Source of the DNA: Novosphingobium kaempferiae
GTDB taxonomy: Bacteria; Pseudomonadota; Alphaproteobacteria; Sphingomonadales; Sphingomonadaceae
Direction of reading: 5' to 3'
DNA: 64,000 nt
Assembly: GCF_021227995.1 (NCBI RefSeq)
Contig: NZ_CP089301.1
Location: 5,146,001-5,210,000, forward strand
The notes below the pieces were generated by a model. It was not told where the DNA came from, did not search any database, and saw only the letters and a list, made by a program, of their open reading frames with translations. The position numbers and the translations under genes were made by a program. This document shows, in pieces, positions 25,683 to 34,774 of this stretch; within the stretch, counting starts at the first letter, position 1; each line of letters starts with the position of its first letter.

Positions 25683-26498
25683 ATGCTGATCCGCTGTGGC
25701 TACGATATCCGATTTGAAACCGAAACGACGACCGCGATGATGGCGATGCTCAGCCTTCACCCTTCGCGCCACCAGGACCTGCGCACCCCCCAGCGCCTGC
25801 TGGCCGACCCAGATATCCCGCTTTATCAGTTCGAGGATGTCTTCGGGAACGTCGCCACGCGCTTCAGCATACCGGCGGGCGGTGTGACCCTGTCGTGCGA
25901 ATTCGTCATCGAGGACAACGGCGAGCCGGACATGCGCCCTGCCAACGGCCCGCAAATGCCGGTCGAAGACCTTCCGAATTTCGTGATGCCGTTCCTGCTG
26001 GGCAGCCGCTATTGCGAAACCGACCGCCTCATGGACGTGGCCTGGAGCAATTTCGGACACTACGGCAATGCTCGTGACAGGGTGGATGCGATCGTCGACT
26101 TCGTTCATCGGCATATTGAGTTTGGTTACCATCACGCCCGGCCCGACAAAACCGCCTGGAACGGCTATCAGGAGCGTCAGGGCGTGTGCCGCGATTTCGC
26201 TCATCTCGCCATCACGCTGTGCCGCTGCATGAACCTTCCAGCACGCTACTGCACCGGTTATCTGGGGGATATCGGGGTTCCGGCCGCCGACGCGCCGATG
26301 GACTTCAGCGCCTGGTTCGACGTCTATATCGATGGCAGTTGGTACATCCACGACGCTCGCCACAACAAGCCGCGCATCGGTCGAATCCTCATGGCGCGTG
26401 GCCGCGATGCCACCGACGTCGCCTTGACGACGGCTTTCGGGCCAGCGACCCTCGCCCGCTTCGACGTGTACACTGAAGAAATTCAGCCCGTCGAATGA
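25683..26498 (+). CDS. Transglutaminase-like protein lacking the catalytic His
   Basis: 271 aa from ATG 25683 (GGAAAG upstream; GTG 25674 overlaps the previous stop). Same architecture as the 8364-9209 paralogue and alignable without gaps through the core. Cys169 (GVCRDFAHL) and Asp224 (HDARH) are kept, but the triad His is Ser209 (DFSAWFDVY, codon AGC). It may be a pseudoenzyme, a regulatory partner of the upstream transglutaminase, or use another residue. Whether Ser is common in this subfamily I cannot check. Confidence 0.82.
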   Translation: MLIRCGYDIRFETETTTAMMAMLSLHPSRHQDLRTPQRLLADPDIPLYQFEDVFGNVATRFSIPAGGVTLSCEFVIEDNGEPDMRPANGPQMPVEDLPNFVMPFLLGSRYCETDRLMDVAWSNFGHYGNARDRVDAIVDFVHRHIEFGYHHARPDKTAWNGYQERQGVCRDFAHLAITLCRCMNLPARYCTGYLGDIGVPAADAPMDFSAWFDVYIDGSWYIHDARHNKPRIGRILMARGRDATDVALTTAFGPATLARFDVYTEEIQPVE

Positions 26499-26933
26499 TA
26501 GGCGCACCAATCCGCTGCGTCCCCGGGTCGGCCCGCCCGGTGCCCAAAGTTTGCACAGGTGCGGAGCCCGAAGCTGTGCCTGCTTTCACGGTCGCGGCGA
26601 TAGAGATGCCTGCTTGCGACCCTGCCCTGAGCATTTATTGCTATAGCGAACGAATAGGATCTTGGAAGGTCGCAACGCCTGTTCAGAGCGCGAGGAAAGC
26701 TTGGCCATCTTCCATTAAGCCTTGATCAACATTCTTACCGAACGCGTCTTTTCATAACTTCGAATTTCGTTCCCAAAAAAAATATAAAATTTGCAACGCG
26801 TTGTTGGGATCAAAACCCGTTCTGGGCAGTATCTCCGACGCTCAGACCGAAAAAACGGGTGAGCGGTGTGATGTGCCGGAGGAACCGTGGCACTCGGCAT
26901 CTGAGTGCGATATACGGTTTCAGGGAAGCTTTA
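26499..26933. other. Intergenic region before the autotransporter
   Basis: 435 bases with no supported gene. It has an A/T-rich stretch at 26773-26792 and the palindrome CAACGCGTTG at 26794-26803, where a promoter and regulator site for the autotransporter could lie. Confidence 0.45.
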
Positions 26934-29900
26934 ATGACCTCGACAGTTGCACGCAAAGGCGCTTGTGCGTCCGCTTATGCACGCCTAGCGCGTGGTACCG
27001 CAATTTTCCCCCTTGCGTTGGGAATGGTTGCGTTTGCGAGCCCCGCAATGGCAGCAGACGAGTGCGGTCTTGCCCCTCTGGGTGGAGGTACGGTGACGTG
27101 CATCGCCACCGACAACCCCTTTTCCAACGGCATCTCGTACACCGCAATCGCAGACGACCTGACCGTATCGCTCGAAAACGACGTCGCTGTCTCGGCTTCG
27201 GCAAACGACACGCGCGGTATCGTGCTGAGCGGCATCGGTGCAAACACGGTCACCCTCGCCGGTGGTACGGCTTCGGTATCGACAGCAGGCGCGAACGCGA
27301 CTGCGGTGGACGTCAGCAGCCTCGGCGGTCCGGTTTCGATTACGGTTGGCAATGTCAGCACGTCGGGTTCGCTCGCAGGCGGTGTACGCGCCATCGGCGG
27401 TATCGATGGTGACGTCACGGTGGTCACCGGCAACGTGACTACCACCGGCCTTGACGGCAGCAGCTTCTTCTTTCTCCCCAATTCGACCGCCATCACCGCT
27501 ACCGCAACCGGGACCGGCAATGTCACCGTTGACGCCGGATCCATCAGCACCGCAGGGCTCGGAGCGCGCGGCGTGAATGCATCGGCCGTTGCAGGCGATG
27601 TCACCGTGACGACGGCTGCGGTCACGACGACGGGCGACAATGCAATCGCGATCGCAGCAAACAGCGGCACCGGCAATGTCGATGTAATGGCGACCGGCGC
27701 GATCGACACGAGCGGTGACTTCGCCCATGGCGTCTATGCCACGGCCATGAATGGGGCTGCGGCCGTCGACGTCACCAGCATTACGACGACGGGCTTCAAC
27801 GCTAACGGCGTCTATGCCATGTCGGGCGCAGGCGGAACCACCGTCAACTTCGACGATATCGCGGTCGCAGGCACCCTGACCAGCGGCATCGATGCACAAT
27901 CTGTTGGTGGCGCCGTGAACATCAGCGGCGGCTCTGTCATGGCGACCGGCCAGGCTTCCACTGCGGTTTACGGATACTCCGATACCGGCATGGTGAATAT
28001 CGCCACGACCGGTACCGTCGCAGCCACTGGTCGCGGAGGATCCGGTATCTACGCGGCTTCGGCTTCAGGCGACGTGATGGTGTCTGCCAGCAATGTCACC
28101 ACCGTAGCCGCTGATTCAGCAGATACCGAGACGAGCCGCAGTGCCATCTACGCCCAGGGCGCGAACGCGAATGTTACGCTGACCGGCACTGCCAATGCCG
28201 CAGGCCAGGCGCTGTTCGGCGGTTCGGCCGATGCTGTCGCCGTTATCGCAACTGACGGCGATGCCATGGCCGACGTCAATGCGATCAGGTCCACCGGCGC
28301 TTCCTCTCGCGCGCTCAGCGTTTCCGCCACGGGCGATGCGACCGCTACAGTGCGCGGTGCCGTTTCCGCTTCGGGCGATCTGGCCGATGCCGTATTCATC
28401 GATGCGGGCGACAAGGCCACGGTCAACGTGACCAGCGGCGGAACCATCACTGCGGCGGATGGCAACCTGATCACGGTCAATTCCATCAACGGCACGACCA
28501 TTAACAACGCCGGCATTCTGGGCGCCGCCCGCAACGGCTACACCCTGGCTGTGACCGGCGGCCCGGCAACGGTGAACAATTCCGGCACCCTCAACAGCGA
28601 TATCACGCTGACCGCGGGCAACGACACCGTCAATAACAGCGGTATTTTCGTTCTGGGCGACAACCCGAATTTCGGTGCCGGCCTCGATACCTTTAACAAC
28701 ACCGGCACCATCGTCTTCGGCCAGCGTACTGCGGCGTCTGCCAAGACAATGGTCGGGCTGGAACGGCTCAACAATTCCGGCCTTATCGATATGCGCAACG
28801 GCATCACCGGTGACACCCTGACCATCCCGGGCACTTTCACGGGATCTGGCAACTCACAACTCGGTGTGGATGTAAATCTGGGGACTGGCGCATCCGACAC
28901 TCTCATCGTCGGCGGAGCGGCTACGGGAAGCAGCAGCATCGTGCTGCGCCAGACGGGTACGCAGGCACTGTTCAATTCGGGCGTGACGGTGGTTCAGGCA
29001 GGCGCCGGATCCTCGGCGAACGCCTTCGTTCTGGCAGGGGCGAATGGCGGCGTCGATGCTGGGCTCGTCCGCTACGAAATCGTCTACAACCCGGCCGACG
29101 CCTCGTACAACCTCGTGGGCGGCCCGAGCGATGCGGCCTATCGCACGCTTAATTATGTCGAGGGCGTCCGCAGCCTCTGGCTGAAGTCGGCAGATGTCGT
29201 CAGCGCCCAGCTTCAGGCCCGCCGTGACCAGCTGTGGGCGCAGGGTGAAGCCGGCACCTCGGGCAAGTTCTGGCTGCAGATGCATGGCTCGGTAGAGGAC
29301 CGTGGCAATGGTGGCAACTTCACTGCCTTCGGTGCGACCCGCTCGGTTGATACCAGCTATCGGCAGGACTACTTCGGCGGTCAGGTCGGCTTCGACTTCG
29401 GCGGCGGTAGCGGTGAGCGCGGTGGTTTCGCCTTTGGCGTGACGGGCGGCTACATCTCCTCGTCGATGAACTTCGACAATGCCTCCGATCGCGTCCAGTT
29501 CGATGTCGTCAACGCCGGTGTCTACGGCGCCTTCACCAGCGGAAACGTCTTCATCAATGCCTTGGGCAAGTACGACTATTACTGGGCGACGGCGCACAGC
29601 AACAGCGGCGGCTTCCGCGACAAGTCCAAGGGTGATGCCTACGGCGGCCGCGTCGAAGCCGGTCTCCGCTTCGGCAACGACAGCTTCTTTGCGGAACCGG
29701 CTGTGAGCGTTTCCTACCTGAAGACCGGTTTTGACAGCTTTGCATCGCAAGGTGTCAATGTCGACTTCAACGATGCGGACGGCTTGCGCGGGCGTGCCGG
29801 AGCTCGGATCGGCACCCAGTTCGATATGTTCGGCTCTAAGGCGTCGATCTACGCTGGTGGCAATTATGTCCACGAGTTCAAAGGCCGTGACAGCGTCACC

Positions 29901-30107
29901 TTCATCAGCGGCGGTGAAATTCTCACCTATCGCAACAACCGCGTGGGCGACTACGGCGAAGCCAAGCTGGGAATCGAGATCGCCCAGACGGGCGGCGTCA
30001 GCGGCTTCATCGAGGGAACGTATATCCGCTCGTTCAGCGACAACAGCGCCACGCGTTCGGACATAGAAGGCGCCGGAGGCCGTGCAGGCCTGCGCATACG
30101 CTTCTGA
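26934..30107 (+). CDS. Autotransporter (type V secretion) with beta-helix passenger
   Basis: 1057 aa from ATG 26934 (AGGGAAG upstream; the frame starts earlier at 26859 but that N-terminus is not a signal peptide). Sec signal peptide ending ASPAMA at about residue 40. The passenger (about 41-740) is Gly/Thr/Ala/Val-rich with many imperfect repeats of the VTVTT...TGDNA type, expected to form a right-handed beta-helix on the cell surface. The last 280 residues are the outer-membrane barrel, ending in GLRIRF with terminal Phe. Probable adhesin; ligand unknown. Confidence 0.9.
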   Translation: MTSTVARKGACASAYARLARGTAIFPLALGMVAFASPAMAADECGLAPLGGGTVTCIATDNPFSNGISYTAIADDLTVSLENDVAVSASANDTRGIVLSGIGANTVTLAGGTASVSTAGANATAVDVSSLGGPVSITVGNVSTSGSLAGGVRAIGGIDGDVTVVTGNVTTTGLDGSSFFFLPNSTAITATATGTGNVTVDAGSISTAGLGARGVNASAVAGDVTVTTAAVTTTGDNAIAIAANSGTGNVDVMATGAIDTSGDFAHGVYATAMNGAAAVDVTSITTTGFNANGVYAMSGAGGTTVNFDDIAVAGTLTSGIDAQSVGGAVNISGGSVMATGQASTAVYGYSDTGMVNIATTGTVAATGRGGSGIYAASASGDVMVSASNVTTVAADSADTETSRSAIYAQGANANVTLTGTANAAGQALFGGSADAVAVIATDGDAMADVNAIRSTGASSRALSVSATGDATATVRGAVSASGDLADAVFIDAGDKATVNVTSGGTITAADGNLITVNSINGTTINNAGILGAARNGYTLAVTGGPATVNNSGTLNSDITLTAGNDTVNNSGIFVLGDNPNFGAGLDTFNNTGTIVFGQRTAASAKTMVGLERLNNSGLIDMRNGITGDTLTIPGTFTGSGNSQLGVDVNLGTGASDTLIVGGAATGSSSIVLRQTGTQALFNSGVTVVQAGAGSSANAFVLAGANGGVDAGLVRYEIVYNPADASYNLVGGPSDAAYRTLNYVEGVRSLWLKSADVVSAQLQARRDQLWAQGEAGTSGKFWLQMHGSVEDRGNGGNFTAFGATRSVDTSYRQDYFGGQVGFDFGGGSGERGGFAFGVTGGYISSSMNFDNASDRVQFDVVNAGVYGAFTSGNVFINALGKYDYYWATAHSNSGGFRDKSKGDAYGGRVEAGLRFGNDSFFAEPAVSVSYLKTGFDSFASQGVNVDFNDADGLRGRAGARIGTQFDMFGSKASIYAGGNYVHEFKGRDSVTFISGGEILTYRNNRVGDYGEAKLGIEIAQTGGVSGFIEGTYIRSFSDNSATRSDIEGAGGRAGLRIRF

Positions 30108-30114
30108 TTTAAAG

Positions 30115-30140
30115 GGAGCGCGTCCTGTCGGACGCGCTCC
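30115..30140 (+). terminator. Hairpin after the autotransporter
   Basis: Perfect 11-bp stem GGAGCGCGTCC / GGACGCGCTCC with a 4-nt loop, 8 nt after the stop codon. No T-run follows, so it may be a weak terminator. Confidence 0.6.
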
Positions 30141-31002
30141 AATCGGACGTAACTGACATCGCCCCCTTTTGCTCGTCGCGGTTGCGATTTGCGCTAGGAT
30201 CAATTTTCTCCCGTCGCGTCCCTCGAGCTTTCTCCGGCAAAGTGTCTGTCATGACTGCACGCCGGAACTGGATTATGTAAATCGGCGATCTTGAAAAAAA
30301 GCGGGCGCGACAGAGTGGATCTGTCGCGCCTGCGTCGCGATCTAACGCGTGGGGTGCTGTACCGATCGCGACTTTCCTGATCCACAGCAGCGCCTACATC
30401 ACTGCGTCCCAGTTCCGTCGTTTGCCGCCAGAGTGGGACGGCCACCGACCTGATGCGCGAATTCGACAGTCCCCCGCAAGTCGCCGATCTCGCAAGCACG
30501 GTTAAAACGATTGCGACCTGCGCATCCACGCACTTTTCTACCGAGCGCTTTGCCGCTCTTTTCCAGGCGATGGGTTACTTTCCAGATCAGCTACGTCCTT
30601 CCGTCGATCGCGGGCTTGAACCCGGCGACCGTCGCGCGCATCTCTGGGTAAGCATAGGCGCGGTCGAGCGCGAGCGTGATATCAGTTCTAGGATGATTTG
30701 AGCTTTTGTCGCGAGCGGTGCACATTTTGCGCTGCCGTGAGGCGTCGCGAATGTGTCACCTTCTTGGATGGCCACGATTGGCGGGTAGCCGATTGGCCGT
30801 CAGGCGAATGTCCGGATCCGAGCCGGGTGGCGGTGATAGCCGGCGGGACAACCCCAGTCGTTCCCATCGGGACTAAAGTTGTTCACTCTCGCAGAAAGTG
30901 GTCAATCATGCCGGTCGAGAGGCGGTCTGCGAGGGGGGAGCTGTGTTGCATCTATTTAGCGAAATACTCGCGCCCTCGCGGGCTATCCGTGCTGGAACGA
31001 TT
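30141..31002. other. Long intergenic region with a minus-strand terminator
   Basis: About 860 bases with no recognised gene. A strong terminator pointing left sits at 30294-30330. On the minus strand between 30450 and 30710 short frames (ITLALDRAYAYPEMRATVAGFKPAID, then a stop) look vaguely protein-like but match nothing I know; possibly a decayed gene or the 3' part of the porin transcript. Confidence 0.45.
30294..30330 (-). terminator. Strong intrinsic terminator on the minus strand
   Basis: Perfect 11-bp stem GGCGCGACAGA / TCTGTCGCGCC, 5-nt loop, followed on the minus strand by CGC and seven T (30300-30294). It ends a transcript coming from the right, about 670 nt beyond the porin stop. 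Confidence 0.85.
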
Positions 31003-32370
31003 TCAGATGGTCGCGATCACGTTGAAGGACACATACCGCGTCCACTTGCCTGCCGTGGCGTTTGGCGCATCCCGAAGGAAGCGTTCCTTGGCCAGCACCA
31101 GACCGTCGAATTCAAGCTGCAGCCGCTTCGGAATAACCCAGTAACGCACGCGGCCCTCCAGCTGGTTTCCAGCAAAATCACCTGACCGCCCGGAAGCGTC
31201 ACGAACGCCGGTGGAGGAGAAACTGTCCTGCCGGGCAGCAAGCCACATGGGCCGGTAGGCGGCGAACCAGTCGAGGAGCTTGCTGGGTTTGGCCTCGAGG
31301 CGGATACCGACCGTTTCGATATTGGTTCGCGCGAGGGCATTGAAGAGCCCAGCCGGCGCGAGGTCGGCGCGGCGCATACCGAAGAGGGTATCAAAGCGGC
31401 CAAACTTCCCGCCGGGCTTGTCGCCGCTCGCCCGATCATATTCGACAGACAAACGCGGCATCCAGGCGCCTGGGAAAGTATAGCCCACGTCGGCATGGAA
31501 AAAGCTCGCAGCCACGGTCTGGCGCTGGGCGGATGCAGCCGTTGACGTGCTTACCGACCCAGTCTGATAAAATGCTTCGATTTCATAATCTAAATTTGAA
31601 ACCTTCGGCTCGACGATCAGGCGACCACCGAAGGTGTCGAGCGAGCGGTCGCGGGTCGGCCGCCCCGGGGCGTCACGCTCTCCCAGATGAAAATAGATGA
31701 CCTCGAGGATCGCGAGGCCAACGGTCTTTGCGCGGCTAAGTTGACCGCCCCAAAGGACGAAGTCGAAGCTTTCCCGATCAAGCTTCACTTTGGCGGAACG
31801 AACATCCTCCAACGTATCGGGCAGGCGAACCTGCGGCAAAGTGTAGATGAGAGTGCCCTTCCACCCGCCGCGGGCGGAGAAATCGGCCTTCACACCGGTA
31901 TAGCCGTTGGTCGTGTTGCGGTAATCGTCGGCGGCGACCAGACGCCGCGAACCAAGGTTGAGCATCATGCGTCCGGCGGTGAGTGTGATTTTCGAACCAG
32001 CGCCAAGTGGATCCTGGAAGGTTCCCGCTACATAGGCCTGAACCGGCTCGAATGTGTTCACCTCATTCGTCGAGACAGGCGTACCAACCCGGTCACCCCA
32101 GACCCGGCTGTCATAGAGTTCGACAGCGACCTCGATGTCGGCCTTACGATATCGAGCCAGCACATTGGTACGCAAGTTCAGCAAATCATCACGTCTGTTG
32201 AAGCCGACCCGTGGCTGCCCGTCGATGGCTTCGTAGCGCAGACGCGTCGCCCCGGAGATTGACATGCCTTCTTGCACCTCCTCCGCCTGAGCTGGTGCCG
32301 CAGTGGTAGCGCAGGCAGCGACCATCCCCATCACGTACCCCGAGAGCCATCCCAGCGGCGCACGTCTCAT
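31003..32370 (-). CDS. Alginate-export-type outer-membrane porin
   Basis: 455 aa. N-terminal signal peptide (VMGMVAACATTAAPAQA) cleaved near residue 29, then alternating beta-strand sequence: ISGATRLRYEAIDGQPRVGFNRRDDLLNLRTNV and a late WLAARQDSFSSTGVRDASGRSGDFAGNQLEGRVRYW segment typical of the Alginate_exp barrel family. Such porins move sugars, small acids or other solutes through the outer membrane. Divergent from chrB with about 30-48 bp between starts, so promoters must overlap; a link to chromate is not shown. Confidence 0.8.
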   Translation of the reverse strand: MRRAPLGWLSGYVMGMVAACATTAAPAQAEEVQEGMSISGATRLRYEAIDGQPRVGFNRRDDLLNLRTNVLARYRKADIEVAVELYDSRVWGDRVGTPVSTNEVNTFEPVQAYVAGTFQDPLGAGSKITLTAGRMMLNLGSRRLVAADDYRNTTNGYTGVKADFSARGGWKGTLIYTLPQVRLPDTLEDVRSAKVKLDRESFDFVLWGGQLSRAKTVGLAILEVIYFHLGERDAPGRPTRDRSLDTFGGRLIVEPKVSNLDYEIEAFYQTGSVSTSTAASAQRQTVAASFFHADVGYTFPGAWMPRLSVEYDRASGDKPGGKFGRFDTLFGMRRADLAPAGLFNALARTNIETVGIRLEAKPSKLLDWFAAYRPMWLAARQDSFSSTGVRDASGRSGDFAGNQLEGRVRYWVIPKRLQLEFDGLVLAKERFLRDAPNATAGKWTRYVSFNVIATI

Positions 32371-32399
32371 TAGATATACCTATTTCCTTATCCACACCA

Positions 32400-33374
32400 T
32401 TGAGATATGCTTCTATCATGATTCGAGCAACACCTCATTCCGAGTGGATCGCGCTCCTTCACCAGTTGCCCACGAAGCCGCCATATCTGCGGGTGAAAAT
32501 CTGGCGCCGGCTTCAGGCGATCGGGGCCGTGGCGATCAAGAATGCAGTTCATGTTCTGCCCAAGGCGCCAGAGCATGAGGCGACCTTTCTGGAACTGCTC
32601 AACGAGATCGTCGCAAATGGGGGTGAGGCAATCCTGATCGACCTTCGTCTTCTGGCCGGGATGACCGATGGGGACGTCAAGGCCTTGTTCGATGGCGCCC
32701 GGGACACTGATTACGACGAGATCACGCAGAGCGCCCGCCGCCTGCTGGAAACGGGGCCTGCAAGCGGTAGCGAGATCGCGCGCCTTCAGAAACGGATGGG
32801 CGAGATCACAGCGCTTGACTACTTCGGAGCACCGGGCCGCCGCGATGCTGAAACGGCTCTCGAACAACTCGATCGTCAGCGCTACGAGCACCCTGACGTC
32901 AGCCGCTCCCAACCGCTTGCCGAGCAACCTCTCGACCTCACATCCAAGGTCTGGGTGACGCGCAGCGGCGTCCATGTCGACCGAATAGCCTGTGCCTGGC
33001 TCATTCGCCGGTTCGTGGATCCCGCAGCCACCTTCAAGTTCGTGGACGCGCGCAGCTATCTGCCGGGACCCGGAGAGCTTCGCTTCGACATGGCCGAGGC
33101 AGAGTTCACTCACGAGGAGGACCGCTGCAGCTTCGAGACGATCGTGCTGCGCGCCGGTCTCACCGGTGACCCCGCTCTGGTCGCCATCGGGGAGATCATT
33201 CACGATCTCGACATCGCCGATGGCAAGTTCAACCGCCCGGAGACGCCTGGCCTCGGCGCTATCCTCTCCGGTGTGTGCGCGTCGTGCGACGACGATCTTC
33301 AGCGCATCGCTCAAGCCGGCGAGGCCCTCAACCAGTTCCATGCATTCTTCAGCGCGAGGAATCCTGCACCATGA
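32400..33374 (+). CDS. chrB: ChrB chromate resistance protein
   Basis: 324 aa (ATG 32418 is an equally good start). N-terminal ChrB domain WIALLHQLPTKPPYLRVKIWRRLQAIGAVAIKNAVHVLP and a C-terminal ChrB_C part VWVTRSGVHVDRIACAWLIRRFVDPAATFKFV with HEEDRCSFET, likely metal-binding. ChrB is known to sense chromate and regulate chrA, or to assist resistance. Its stop overlaps the chrA start by 4 nt. It shares a very short divergent promoter region with the porin gene. Confidence 0.9.
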   Translation: MRYASIMIRATPHSEWIALLHQLPTKPPYLRVKIWRRLQAIGAVAIKNAVHVLPKAPEHEATFLELLNEIVANGGEAILIDLRLLAGMTDGDVKALFDGARDTDYDEITQSARRLLETGPASGSEIARLQKRMGEITALDYFGAPGRRDAETALEQLDRQRYEHPDVSRSQPLAEQPLDLTSKVWVTRSGVHVDRIACAWLIRRFVDPAATFKFVDARSYLPGPGELRFDMAEAEFTHEEDRCSFETIVLRAGLTGDPALVAIGEIIHDLDIADGKFNRPETPGLGAILSGVCASCDDDLQRIAQAGEALNQFHAFFSARNPAP

Positions 33375-34774
33375 CCAGTGTCGTCAGCACACCTGCTGAG
33401 TTGCCGTCGCAACGCGCCGGCGATCATGGCATCCCGTTTGCCGAAGCGGTGGGAGTTTGGGCGCGCATCGCCGCCCTGAGCTTCGGCGGACCTGCTGGTC
33501 AGATCGCCGTCATGCATCGTATCCTGGTGGAAGAGAAGAAGTGGATCGGGGAAGAGCGTTTCCTCCACGCCCTCAACTACTGCATGCTCCTTCCCGGACC
33601 CGAAGCACAGCAGCTTGCCGCCTACATCGGTTGGCTGCTCCATAAGACCAGGGGCGGTCTGGTCGCGGGAGCGCTGTTCGTCCTGCCGGGGTTCCTCGCG
33701 ATCCTTGGCCTCAGTTATGTCTACGTGCTCCTGGGGCAGACACCGCTTATCGAGGGCATGTTCTTTGGTTTGAAGGCGGCTGTCCTCGCCGTGGTCCTTC
33801 AAGCGGTGGTGCGCGTGGGATCGCGAGCGCTCAAGAACAACGTGATGCGAGGGATCGCAGCGACTGCTTTCGTTGCCATCTTCTTTCTGGATGCGCCATT
33901 CCCGCTGATTGTCTTGCTAGCCGGGATCGGCGGTTACATAGGAGGACGCGCGGGCCTTCCCGCCTTCAAGGGCGGTGGCGGCCACGGATCGGCAGGCGGC
34001 AGCGTCGTCCACGATGCGGATACCGCACTTGGGGAAGGCCTGCCCGAGCATGCCCGTCCCAACCTGGCATGGTCGCTGAAGATCTCGGGAGCTCTCCTTG
34101 TCCTGTGGCTCGCGCCTGTAATAGCGCTGCTGGTATTTGCCGGGCCGGACAACGTCTTTACGCAGATCGCCACATTCTTCAGCCAGATGGCTGTCGTGAC
34201 CTTCGGCGGCGCCTACGCCGTTCTTGCCTATGTCGCACAGGAGGCTGTCGGCACCTATGGATGGTTGCAACCGGGCGAGATGCTGAACGGCCTCGGTCTC
34301 GCCGAGACCACGCCGGGACCACTTATCATGGTCACGCAGTTCGTCGGCTTCCTCGCCGCCTTTCGCGAGACGACCGGGATGTCTCCGCTCGTTGCGGCAA
34401 CGCTCGGCGCGATCCTCACCACCTGGGTGACTTTCGTGCCCTGCTTCCTGTGGATTTTTGCCGGGGCACCATTCGTTGAGCGGCTGCGCGGCAATCGCGC
34501 GCTCTCTTCGGCGCTGATGGCTATCACGGCAGCGGTGGTCGGCGTCATCTTGAACCTCGCCGTCTGGTTCGCGATTCACACGCTTTTCACGCGCACCCGC
34601 AAGGTCGACTTTATCGGTGAAGGACTCGACGTTCCGGTGCTTACCTCGCTGAATGTTGCAGCGCTTGTCCTGGCTCTGGCGGCGGCGGTCGCGGTCTTCA
34701 GGTTCAAGACCGGCATGATCCCTGTTCTTCTGGCATGTGCTGTTCTTGGCGCGGGCTATGTAGCGATCGTGTGA
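33371..34774 (+). CDS. chrA: ChrA chromate efflux transporter
   Basis: 467 aa from ATG 33371, overlapping chrB by 4 nt (ATGA); the frame extends upstream within chrB. Two-domain CHR family inner-membrane protein with about ten hydrophobic segments. Signatures in each half: LSFGGPAGQIAVMHR (about residue 36) and FGGAYAVLAYVAQEAV (about 279). Exports chromate. Longer than the classic 400-aa form because of a Gly-rich cytoplasmic loop near residues 195-215. Confidence 0.93.
   Translation: MTSVVSTPAELPSQRAGDHGIPFAEAVGVWARIAALSFGGPAGQIAVMHRILVEEKKWIGEERFLHALNYCMLLPGPEAQQLAAYIGWLLHKTRGGLVAGALFVLPGFLAILGLSYVYVLLGQTPLIEGMFFGLKAAVLAVVLQAVVRVGSRALKNNVMRGIAATAFVAIFFLDAPFPLIVLLAGIGGYIGGRAGLPAFKGGGGHGSAGGSVVHDADTALGEGLPEHARPNLAWSLKISGALLVLWLAPVIALLVFAGPDNVFTQIATFFSQMAVVTFGGAYAVLAYVAQEAVGTYGWLQPGEMLNGLGLAETTPGPLIMVTQFVGFLAAFRETTGMSPLVAATLGAILTTWVTFVPCFLWIFAGAPFVERLRGNRALSSALMAITAAVVGVILNLAVWFAIHTLFTRTRKVDFIGEGLDVPVLTSLNVAALVLALAAAVAVFRFKTGMIPVLLACAVLGAGYVAIV

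Noticed and set aside
28854..30203. 449-codon minus-strand open frame under the autotransporter barrel
   Set aside because: Antisense to a clear barrel domain; composition typical of a complement-strand shadow.
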